Assembly: GCA_013329925.1 (NCBI GenBank)
Contig: DUJK01000004.1
Span: forward strand, 12,360-28,332
Reading direction: 5' to 3'
Length of the DNA: 15,973 bases
Source: Candidatus Poseidoniaceae archaeon
GTDB lineage: Archaea > Thermoplasmatota > Poseidoniia > Poseidoniales > Poseidoniaceae
Shown here: piece by piece, positions 1 through 6,872 of the stretch
Numbering within the stretch: the first letter of the stretch is position 1
How the letters are laid out: each line of letters begins with the position of its first letter
Made by a program: the position numbers and the translations under genes
The notes under the pieces: generated by a model
What the model was told of the DNA's origin: nothing
Seen by the model: only the letters and a program-made list of their open reading frames with translations
The model's database searches: none

Positions 1-803
1 GGCATGTGAACTAAGTGGCCCAAACCTGGCATTGCAGTACGCAATACATCGGCGGCTGGAAGTGCCTTCTCAGGGAAAGGAGACAATTCAAGTGCGTGGC
101 AATAAAGGTGACAAAGAGCAATATGTTGTTTCGCATCTTCGCTACTTTCAAATGCATCTTCCATGATTTTTACCAATAGTAGAGTATTATCATCTGCCGG
201 AGTTATTTCTCCAGTGGTAGTATTTTTGTCCCATAACTGCCATGCTTTTAGGTTCATCAAACCCTCTACATAGATAGCAGTCACATCTAAATCTCCGCGG
301 TACTTTTCATACAATGGCGCCATTGCTTCAGCAAATGCTACATTTAATTCGGGGCTGTTGCCCATATTGAGTACTGTTGGGTCTGCAGCATCTCGAGCTT
401 CAGCAGAGTGGCGAGTTGATAGCGCTCTGATTAGATCTTGTTCTAATTCAGTACATCCATCCATTACCGATAATGCTTGTTGAATTGAATCATGACCAGA
501 ACCTAATCCAGGTGCCCAGTTGTAGTTAGATGAGACGCAGTAGGAAATACCCCACCAAGCCATTGCACAATCAGGTTCAAGTTCAGTACATTTTGAGAAA
601 CAGGCGATTGCTTGCTCATGATTGTAGTTGAGCATATGGCCCCATCCTTCAACAAACATTTTTCTGGTTTCATCACTCTTGCATGTTATTTTTTGGGCAA
701 AGGCATAATTCGACTGGCTTCCGAAGTCATAATCAGTTGGTGCTAACGACATGATTGAATCCAAAAAAGCATGGGTATTAAATTCAACGGCTATATTTGA
801 CAT
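1..803 (-). CDS. TPR-repeat protein, N-terminal part (runs off left edge)
   Basis: The ATG at 803 opens 267 complete codons without a stop, and the C-terminus lies outside the window. I translated it directly. No signal peptide or membrane segment is seen, so it is probably cytoplasmic. Residues about 45-85 form a TPR-like helical pair (MFVEGWGHMLNYNHEQAIAC, then a CTELEPDCAMAWWG stretch). This is the usual opening of a bacterial and archaeal family distantly like eukaryotic TTC38. Residues 227-267 carry the family's second hallmark, a histidine-rich stretch (H227, H232, H236, then ELSPFPEKALPAAD, then GHLVHMP at the edge). These conserved histidines are odd for a plain TPR scaffold, but no activity is known to me. 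The gene starts 27 bases after the stop of the Cas4-like gene, so it is probably cotranscribed with it. Family confidence is good; function is unknown. Confidence 0.8.
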   Translation of the reverse strand, partial: MSNIAVEFNTHAFLDSIMSLAPTDYDFGSQSNYAFAQKITCKSDETRKMFVEGWGHMLNYNHEQAIACFSKCTELEPDCAMAWWGISYCVSSNYNWAPGLGSGHDSIQQALSVMDGCTELEQDLIRALSTRHSAEARDAADPTVLNMGNSPELNVAFAEAMAPLYEKYRGDLDVTAIYVEGLMNLKAWQLWDKNTTTGEITPADDNTLLLVKIMEDAFESSEDAKQHIALCHLYCHALELSPFPEKALPAADVLRTAMPGLGHLVHM

Positions 804-830
804 TTTATTATATACTAGTGGAAATTAAAC

Positions 831-1685
831 TCATATCTTATCTGAAAAACTGAATTTTGGGCATGATAATTTATACGGACAACGAATACAATACTTAGGT
901 GAGTTTGCTAATGGTAATTTATTTGGGTTTAGGTTCTTCATAAATTCAATTTGTAGAAGGTTCATATTATGAACATCCTTTTCCAATAATTGCTTTGATT
1001 CTTGGAACATTTTTTGACTCGGGATAATTGAATAATTTCTCCATTTGCGATCACTATAAAACAAACCATGTAGAGCAAATTTCTCATCAATGTTTGGTAA
1101 ATATTGATTATATTTAGACCATAATAACATTGAACATAATTCTAATTCAACATATGGCTGGATTTTTTCAGATTGAAAATTTATTCTAACTAAATGCCAT
1201 TTTGACTTATATCGATATACTATATCTGGAGAACAGTACACTTCCATATGTCCAAAACTAACCGGTTTGATGCGATTGTGAAAGCTCCATTCTTTGATAT
1301 CATTATCAACTATTCTAGCGATGATTGATTTTTTCAGTATTTTCTTTATTCTCATAAATGCAGATGCAATGAATTGATTCTTTTGCTTATTAGATATTCT
1401 ATCACCGGTCAAACCAAAGGAAACTAATTGGCTAGTTAATTCAAATCTAACTCTCGATTGAATTAATTTTTCGCTCCAATTAACTCCTCTGTGTAGGTCT
1501 GCTAATAATTGGAAAAAAACATCCCTTGAGGTTTTAATCATCAAATCCCATGGAGATTGATAAGCAACTTTGTTTTGGCCTAAATATGGACGATTATTGT
1601 CAATATATTTTATTGCATACCTTCGAGCACAATTAGTGAAAACCTTTCTCCTTGTGACGCTCCATCTGGTTGTAGCTTCAATCAT
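831..1685 (-). CDS. Cas4-like PD-(D/E)XK protein with Fe-S cysteines, probably inactive
   Basis: This 284-residue soluble protein has the layout of the Cas4/RecB-type PD-(D/E)XK family. An N-terminal motif (residues 8-28, containing TNCARRYAIKY) supplies Cys19. A C-terminal CIRCPYKLSC motif supplies Cys266, Cys269 and Cys275. Together they are the four ligands that hold the 4Fe-4S cluster in Cas4 and AddB relatives. In the nuclease core the metal-binding Asp is visible (D154 in SPDIVYR). The next strand, where active members have (E/D)-x-K (for example VVDWKTG), reads LVRINFQS here, so R167 and N169 replace the catalytic acid and lysine. The protein is therefore likely a DNA-binding or structural relative that has lost nuclease activity. 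No cas genes are nearby. The ATG start is at 1685, 37 bases after the stop of the 773-residue surface protein gene, with no clear Shine-Dalgarno sequence. Family call is moderate to good; loss of activity is an inference. Confidence 0.72.
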   Translation of the reverse strand: MIEATTRWSVTRRKVFTNCARRYAIKYIDNNRPYLGQNKVAYQSPWDLMIKTSRDVFFQLLADLHRGVNWSEKLIQSRVRFELTSQLVSFGLTGDRISNKQKNQFIASAFMRIKKILKKSIIARIVDNDIKEWSFHNRIKPVSFGHMEVYCSPDIVYRYKSKWHLVRINFQSEKIQPYVELELCSMLLWSKYNQYLPNIDEKFALHGLFYSDRKWRNYSIIPSQKMFQESKQLLEKDVHNMNLLQIEFMKNLNPNKLPLANSPKYCIRCPYKLSCPKFSFSDKI

Positions 1686-1722
1686 AAACTTAGTTAACCA
1701 AAGTCAACCATTGTCAATGTTT

Positions 1723-4044
1723 TCATAATAGTCCAACGCTAATACTTGTTAAAATCGAGTTTATAGTGACCCATATTGCCAATGGTAGAATACACCAGCC
1801 AACAAATTGAGTAAATGACTCAGCACCAAACCTTCCAAACAATCTTGAAATTGGTCCTCCAATTGCCGCAATAATTCTTAAAGAAAGAATTGCTAATCCA
1901 CCCATTAATAGAATTATCACGAATGATAAAAACGATCTTAAAATCCCCGAGAAGCCACTAAGCATTGCTGCACCAATTGCTTGAGGGAATAACGCAGGGA
2001 ACGCTAGGATGCCAAACCAACCAAACCAAATACCCAGCAGTACATCTCTTTCCATATCTTCCAGAGGCCGCCAATCTTGGAAATGTTTAGGATACAGCCG
2101 ATGAATTAATCCGGCTAAAAATGTGACTTCATACGGTTTGCCGTTCTTTGCGGTAAAGAATGCCATTTCAACAAACCAAACCATCATCAAGATATCCATG
2201 TAAAACAACAATCCTGAACCAATAGGCAATATTGTGGCGATTAATATTGGTAAGTTTACCATCAAGATTCCAGCTGCACCAGCGCCAATAATCGAAGCCC
2301 ATAGTGAACCGGGAGGCACTGGTTCATCCGGGGGAGTCCATCCCTCTCTAGGTAGGGCTATGAAGAATAAGAATAGTCCTGGGCCAACCAGCAGCGCAAA
2401 ATATGGTGCGAGGTTTTGAGCCCCTCCAGATGGTATTGCGTCAATCGCTTCGCTAATGTCGTCTGAATAAGCGACAGGTGATTTACTAAACGTTACGTGC
2501 ATTGCTCTATCGATAACCAATACTGAGTCAGATACGCCATTAGGTAAAGTTGAAGCAAATTTCCCCTCATCGTCTAATAAAATAGGCCATGATGTGTTAA
2601 GTTGAGCGCGCATTTGTACTAAGTCTGAGGTCAAAGGGTCAGTTCCCGATATAATGTGAATAACTGCCACATCATCGCCATAACGTTCAATTGTTCTATT
2701 GAATTGATTACTCTGTTCAATTAAATTTTCAGATGCGGGCAAACCAATACCGATAACTAAAGCATCCTTACCATCAAATAGTTCAGTAATTGTGTAGGAG
2801 TTTTCATTTTCATCATACAATTCTGCGTTAGATACTCTAGCATTGTCGTAAATGGCAGCATCAGCTCCCAGATTATTTTGACTGAACGCAGTTGGAATGA
2901 ATAACAACATCATTACCAAGAGTGCACCTAATATTGGTGCGGGGATCAAGAGACCTTGATTGAATGCGTTGCCGACAAACAACAGTAGTGCCAGTACCGT
3001 GGTAATGGTCAAAAATAATTTAGCGTTGGCAAATCCATTATCTTCATCGACGACTTCAAATCTGAGAATTCCAAAAGCATGACACTCGCTGTTTAGATCT
3101 CCATACACTGTTTTTATACAAAATTGTAAATTATACTCTCCACTATTTAGTGTTTCTTTCCCAGACCAAACAAGAACAGATTTATTTTCGGTGATTTGTC
3201 TTTCAAGCATTGATTTTCCAGCAGAGTTTTCAATCATGTCGTCATAATCAGAGGAGATTCGGTCATATTCCCTAAGTGGGCCCCAAATCTCCCATTTACT
3301 TTCTTTTATGTCTTCAATTCCCCATGGAAGAATAGGGTCTAATTCGATGTGTGGTATATTTGATTTGTCAACAACCATATTCATTATTGGCTCATATAAC
3401 TGCCCAATCATCAAGATACCTCCTGAGTTTTGCGGTTCAGGGCCACCACCCCATTGGACCATAACACTAGAACCTAAGCAGTTATGAACACCGGAAAGAG
3501 TAAGCTGGAAAGCATCTCCAGGATTTGCACTGATGTTAACATCATTTATTGGACCGGAGAAGTTCATTGCTGAAGAGGCCCCGATTTCGTCTACTATTTC
3601 AGTTACTGATTCTTGGTAAATCTGTTGTCCTGCTAAAGATACTGTGTAAGTTAAGGTGGTACTAGCATCAGATAACTGCAGACTTGTGCTTTGTTGCCTT
3701 GTGCAGGTTTGTGGCCCAACACTATCATCTAGATAGACTGAGAAATACACACTCATTTTTACAGTCTGATTAAAACCGTGCTCAATCGGCTCACTTTGGA
3801 TTGAAAATATGTCGCCGTTGAATAATGGGTCTAAACTAATTCCACCTTCTGTTTGGTCTGGCTTATCTCGTTGAAGTATCGCTGTCTGTTCAGTGTCACC
3901 TTCAACAAACAAGTGCTCAACAGGATTAATTTGCCAGTCTATGTAACCAGGCTGGTAAGAATCATCATTGGCTGATACGCGGTTAGAGGCGATAACTCCA
4001 ATGAGTAAAATTAGCAATAAAATGCTAATGATACGCTTGCCCAT
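1723..4044 (-). CDS. Surface/membrane protein with embedded cysteine-less thioredoxin fold
   Basis: This is a 773-residue protein of no family I can name. Residues 1-25 are a signal peptide (MGKR, a long hydrophobic stretch, then VSAND). Residues 26-335 look like extracytoplasmic beta-sandwich modules, with cysteines 114, 189, 309 and 321 placed to form disulfides. Two membrane helices follow (about 343-362 and 367-387). Residues about 395-537 read as an AhpC/TlpA-type thioredoxin fold: a LVIGIG strand, a SWPILLDDEGKFA segment and SVLVIDRAMHVTF, which matches the family's 'vviDrdG' strand. The usual C-x-x-C after the first strand is replaced by LPASEN (435-440), so redox chemistry is not expected. 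About five to six membrane helices follow (545-564, 580-606, 610-632, 669-690, 700-725, 745-768). N-x-S/T sequons at 92, 161, 170, 287, 449 and 483 fit an N-glycosylated surface protein. Start is ATG. The gene lies 48 bases downstream of the DUF92 gene and is probably cotranscribed with it. Confidence 0.75.
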   Translation of the reverse strand: MGKRIISILLLILLIGVIASNRVSANDDSYQPGYIDWQINPVEHLFVEGDTEQTAILQRDKPDQTEGGISLDPLFNGDIFSIQSEPIEHGFNQTVKMSVYFSVYLDDSVGPQTCTRQQSTSLQLSDASTTLTYTVSLAGQQIYQESVTEIVDEIGASSAMNFSGPINDVNISANPGDAFQLTLSGVHNCLGSSVMVQWGGGPEPQNSGGILMIGQLYEPIMNMVVDKSNIPHIELDPILPWGIEDIKESKWEIWGPLREYDRISSDYDDMIENSAGKSMLERQITENKSVLVWSGKETLNSGEYNLQFCIKTVYGDLNSECHAFGILRFEVVDEDNGFANAKLFLTITTVLALLLFVGNAFNQGLLIPAPILGALLVMMLLFIPTAFSQNNLGADAAIYDNARVSNAELYDENENSYTITELFDGKDALVIGIGLPASENLIEQSNQFNRTIERYGDDVAVIHIISGTDPLTSDLVQMRAQLNTSWPILLDDEGKFASTLPNGVSDSVLVIDRAMHVTFSKSPVAYSDDISEAIDAIPSGGAQNLAPYFALLVGPGLFLFFIALPREGWTPPDEPVPPGSLWASIIGAGAAGILMVNLPILIATILPIGSGLLFYMDILMMVWFVEMAFFTAKNGKPYEVTFLAGLIHRLYPKHFQDWRPLEDMERDVLLGIWFGWFGILAFPALFPQAIGAAMLSGFSGILRSFLSFVIILLMGGLAILSLRIIAAIGGPISRLFGRFGAESFTQFVGWCILPLAIWVTINSILTSISVGLL

Positions 4045-4092
4045 GCATCATCGAGACAGTATTAGTTGAATAACTATTGGCTTATTGATTGA

Positions 4093-4854
4093 TTAAAACC
4101 AACTAAGCCAAGCCAACATAATCAGCATGCCAGAGGAGATAGCTAAGGCATTAACGCCACCTTTGGTCAATAATCCGCGATTTTCAAACCACGCGCCCAA
4201 AAAACTGTCGATTTGACAACCAATCCACCCTATGGCAACGACCGCCAAACCTAGGTTTAGTCCGTAACTAATACTCTCATCAGGGTTGATAAGTATCCAT
4301 GCCCCGATTGTCATAAGTGCGATAATTACTGAACCAATTAATGCGGCTAATTGTCCAGTTTTAGAAAATCCTCCATTAATCCCTGCTTCACATTTTTTGA
4401 GAGTGGTAATCATTCTTACATTTTCATCAAGGCAGCCAAATTCACTGGCAAATGTGTCAGCCGCAGCAACCGAAACCGCAGCACCAAACATCCAAATGCC
4501 AAATTCCCATTCATCTGTTAAAAAAGCCCCAGTAGCGACTAGTGCAGGTATACTACCATTGGCAAATACGTTCACCCAACCACGATGTCCATCATCGCTT
4601 TCTGACATATTTTTGGCTTTTTTTTCTTCAAACTTCCATTTTGTGGCGAGATGAGAAAAAACCAAGAAAGCAAGTAGAATAAGTAACCAACTCCAGTGCC
4701 CTAAAACACCAACAAGTAAGCCAACAAATACCGCGGATGCAACTCCGGCTGTATCCAAGAATCGAGCCTTAGTTGAGGCAATGACTAGCACTAACATTAT
4801 CATTGAAGTGACAAATAAGTTACCTTGATTTATCCCCTCTGTTAGATAATCCAT
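4093..4854 (-). CDS. DUF92/TMEM19-family integral membrane protein (phytyl-phosphate-kinase-like)
   Basis: This 253-residue polytopic membrane protein shows the signature blocks of the DUF92/TMEM19 family in order. These are an Arg-led RGWVNVFANG block (91-100), ADTFASEFG (132-140), an EAGINGGFSKTG block (156-167), CQIDSFLGAWFE (213-224) and a C-terminal LLTKGGVNAL (228-237). About six helices are visible. The characterised plant member, VTE6, is a phytyl-phosphate kinase used to reactivate phytol, and the fold is related to CTP- or ATP-dependent polyprenol kinases. In an archaeon a role in salvaging phosphorylated isoprenoids for ether lipids would make sense, but the substrate cannot be read from the sequence. 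Length and motif set look complete. The ATG is at 4854. A TTTAAA element about 33-38 bases upstream and a T-tract before that suggest the gene heads its own transcript, followed by the surface-protein and Cas4-like genes. Confidence 0.85.
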   Translation of the reverse strand: MDYLTEGINQGNLFVTSMIMLVLVIASTKARFLDTAGVASAVFVGLLVGVLGHWSWLLILLAFLVFSHLATKWKFEEKKAKNMSESDDGHRGWVNVFANGSIPALVATGAFLTDEWEFGIWMFGAAVSVAAADTFASEFGCLDENVRMITTLKKCEAGINGGFSKTGQLAALIGSVIIALMTIGAWILINPDESISYGLNLGLAVVAIGWIGCQIDSFLGAWFENRGLLTKGGVNALAISSGMLIMLAWLSWF

Positions 4855-4883
4855 GGTTATCCCAATAACTTGTGGGCAAAGGT

Positions 4884-4895
4884 TTGTTTAAATCT
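4884..4895 (-). promoter_or_regulatory. Possible TATA box upstream of the DUF92 gene
   Basis: Read on the minus strand, TTTAAA occupies 4892 to 4887 inside GATTTAAACAAA. It lies about 33-38 bases ahead of the ATG at 4854. That would give a start site near 4863 with a very short leader, as is common in archaea. It sits between the T-tract behind the protease gene and the DUF92 start, which fits a new transcription unit. It was found by eye only; AT-rich matches arise easily by chance. Confidence 0.35.
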
Positions 4896-4910
4896 GCTTC
4901 CCTAATATTG

Positions 4911-4922
4911 CGACAAAAAATA
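4911..4922 (-). terminator. T-tract terminator after the PrsW-family protease gene
   Basis: Directly after the TAG stop at 4923-4925 the minus strand reads TATTTTTTGTCG, with six consecutive T residues at 4920 to 4915. Archaeal RNA polymerase terminates at such U-rich tracts without needing a hairpin, and no stem-loop is seen here. A likely promoter for the next gene lies about 20 bases further on, which supports a transcript boundary. Confidence 0.42.
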
Positions 4923-6365
4923 CTATTCTGCAATGGTATTTCCTTCTTCCAGAGCATATGGAATTAACCTTCTCAGTATAATCCATAATAGAACAATTAA
5001 TGCTATTATGATTACAAGATTAGCTATTATTTGTATCAAGAGGGAAGAATCTTGCAAGATTACACTAGTAAACCATAGGGAACCATTCCATAGAGAATGG
5101 CATATTATGGCAATTAATATTGCCTTCACAGGTTTATCAGTGATTGTTACCATTTTTTCTTGACCGGCAGAAAGCCATTTGGGAATTGATTTTGGTCCAA
5201 TCTCACTTTTTGAGGAAATCATCGGCTGACCCGATTTTTTGTTGTATAATATCCACTGGCTTTCCAAGTTGCTTTTTGCTTTGTCAAAAACACCTAAACT
5301 CAGTTTATTCCATCGCTTCTTAATTACGTAGCAACCAATAGCATAACCGGTAATTCCAGTCCAAGTAGCATGACCAGGAATTGAACCAATCGCTCTTAAA
5401 ATTGCAGTGAAAACAAAACTAATTGCCGCCCCTTCACCAGTAAATATCGCACCTAAAATATAGATCATATTTTCAAGAAGGGCAAAACCTAGACCCACAG
5501 AAAAACCAATTTGAAAGCCGCGTTTTGGCGAATCAATAAATCTGGCTAAAAATAACACAGCACAGGCTTTAGACAACTCTTCGCCAATCGGCGCAGAGAG
5601 GAATAAAATCATCCCATAACCAAGACTATATTCATCGGTAATAGATAAGCCAAACATATTGATAATTATTGGTGAAATAAGTGAATTTATTGCTAGAGCA
5701 GGAAGCGTAGATAACATTCCAGCAATTAACATCCATTCTCCTTGTCTCCGTGTGGTTCTAAGCCCAAAATATTCGTTTGATGTTGACCACCAAGCAAATA
5801 CTGGAGTTGAAAATCCAATAATCCATGCAGGTAAAGCGATAATCACGAATAATAAAATCGCAGCAGGAGTTAACCCTAGCACCAATAACGGGGCCATGAA
5901 TATCGCAGAAATAATAGTGCCAATGATAAAAATAATCCAAAGATGACTAAACTTAGGCATTTCAAGAGGTGCAGTATTGTGAATAAGATGATGTTGAAGA
6001 ATCGTCTGATGTGGTGTTTGAATCAATGTCCCGGGCGTGATGTAGTGTGCATTACTCCCATTCTCATTAGTTTCTAGCCTTACAACGTGAGCCAGTTTTG
6101 GTTTTCTCATCACTAAGAACAACAGTAAGAACGGTGTTGAACACAGTGTTCCAAAAATAACCAGTAATGGGTCCATTGGTCCAATGTCTCCATCCATGTC
6201 ACCATCTAAAAATCCATAAGTCACCAGAACAAAAAGTTGGACAAAGAAAAAAACCACAATGACCAACAAAAGCATTGAAAATATGGTTTTCCAAGGCGAT
6301 GATTGTTGTGATAAATAGAGATTATTTGGTGCAGGAGAAAGTCCAGTTTGAGGTACTCCTTGCAT
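4923..6365 (-). CDS. PrsW-family intramembrane metalloprotease
   Basis: This 480-residue polytopic membrane protein carries the PrsW/CPBP-type motifs, numbered from the ATG at 6365. They are EELSK (E262, E263, K266), FALLEN (E298, N299), a GHATW histidine (H332) and HSLWN (H423). These glutamates and histidines are the expected zinc ligands and catalytic residues inside the membrane. Bacterial PrsW cleaves the anti-sigma factor RsiW; archaeal substrates are unknown. About nine to ten helices are visible: two before a hydrophilic loop of about residues 88-138, the catalytic helices, then a soluble insert of about residues 349-410 between the third and fourth motifs. I chose the ATG at 6365 because it gives a compact proline-rich N-terminus (MQGVPQTGLSPAP). 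A GTG at 6434 would add 23 charged residues with no domain value. The gene is divergent from the small membrane-protein gene and is followed by a T-tract. Family call is firm; substrate unknown. Confidence 0.87.
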   Translation of the reverse strand: MQGVPQTGLSPAPNNLYLSQQSSPWKTIFSMLLLVIVVFFFVQLFVLVTYGFLDGDMDGDIGPMDPLLVIFGTLCSTPFLLLFLVMRKPKLAHVVRLETNENGSNAHYITPGTLIQTPHQTILQHHLIHNTAPLEMPKFSHLWIIFIIGTIISAIFMAPLLVLGLTPAAILLFVIIALPAWIIGFSTPVFAWWSTSNEYFGLRTTRRQGEWMLIAGMLSTLPALAINSLISPIIINMFGLSITDEYSLGYGMILFLSAPIGEELSKACAVLFLARFIDSPKRGFQIGFSVGLGFALLENMIYILGAIFTGEGAAISFVFTAILRAIGSIPGHATWTGITGYAIGCYVIKKRWNKLSLGVFDKAKSNLESQWILYNKKSGQPMISSKSEIGPKSIPKWLSAGQEKMVTITDKPVKAILIAIICHSLWNGSLWFTSVILQDSSLLIQIIANLVIIIALIVLLWIILRRLIPYALEEGNTIAE

Positions 6366-6527
6366 ATTTCTCACAGTAAGAATGAAGTTTGAATAATTTG
6401 TTTTGTCCCGCTCAGTTCGCCCATCACTCGTCACTGAAAAAATCAGCAGTCGGCTAAAGCATTCATCACTGCGGGGTCAGTCCTGTTTGTGGTATGACAT
6501 GAAGTAATCGCTTCAATTGGAAAAAAC
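6366..6527. promoter_or_regulatory. Divergent intergenic region between the PrsW-family gene and a small membrane-protein gene
   Basis: This 162-base gap lies between two divergent starts (93 bases if the GTG at 6434 is used), so it must hold the promoters for both. I see no convincing TATA box or operator. GTGAG, 5 bases before the ATG at 6365 on the minus strand, is a weak ribosome-binding candidate. The plus-strand gene is preceded by a GGAAAAAAC stretch only. Confidence 0.35.
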
Positions 6528-6872
6528 ATGTCTTTTTATCTTGAATCAACTGATTTGCAGGTCATGGGAGTCATGGAGTACCTATTTGCGCCAAGATTAG
6601 ATCATCGCGGATGGTCAACACCCAGTGAAGCATCAAGGCTGTTTTTCATATTGGTAATGATAGGTTGTGGTTTATGGTCTTGGAACTTATCCGAATCTAA
6701 TATTGTGGTATTTCTGTGCCTATTGATGTTGATTTCTACTCCAATCCTCTCTTTTGGCTGGTGGGTAATTTCTTTAGTTAGTAAAGGTATAGAGCCTAGA
6801 GTCTTGACTGAATCAGTCAACAATTTGGACAAGAGTAAGAAGTTACCTCTTCACTCTTTTAGGAAGCCATAA
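6528..6872 (+). CDS. Small two-helix membrane protein of unknown function
   Basis: This 114-residue reading frame fills otherwise unassigned sequence between the PrsW-family and pruA genes. It has a polar N-terminus containing APRLDHRGWSTPSE, two hydrophobic helices (about residues 36-55 and 58-85) and a basic, polar tail ending HSFRKP. The two helices with a short turn suggest a membrane hairpin. I do not recognise a family. The ATG at 6528 was taken because it is the first in frame; M13 and M16 are alternatives. The stop lies 22 bases inside the 3' end of the convergent pruA gene, so the two genes share coding sequence on opposite strands. It is likely real because it is the only substantial frame in the gap and reads as a coherent membrane protein, but it could be a chance frame. 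Confidence 0.55.
   Translation: MSFYLESTDLQVMGVMEYLFAPRLDHRGWSTPSEASRLFFILVMIGCGLWSWNLSESNIVVFLCLLMLISTPILSFGWWVISLVSKGIEPRVLTESVNNLDKSKKLPLHSFRKP

Noticed and set aside
831..1685. Cas4 of a CRISPR adaptation module
   Set aside because: No cas1, cas2 or repeat array is present, and the active-site lysine and acid are missing; a stand-alone Cas4-like protein fits better.
1688..1710. Near-duplicate GGTTGACT / GGTTAACT upstream of the Cas4-like gene (minus strand)
   Set aside because: There are two imperfect eight-base copies in a short gap with no palindrome or further copies elsewhere noticed; consistent with chance.
4286..4654. A 122-codon plus-strand frame inside the DUF92 gene
   Set aside because: It is antisense to the conserved ADTFASEFG and GGFSKTG blocks of a complete family member, with no motif of its own.
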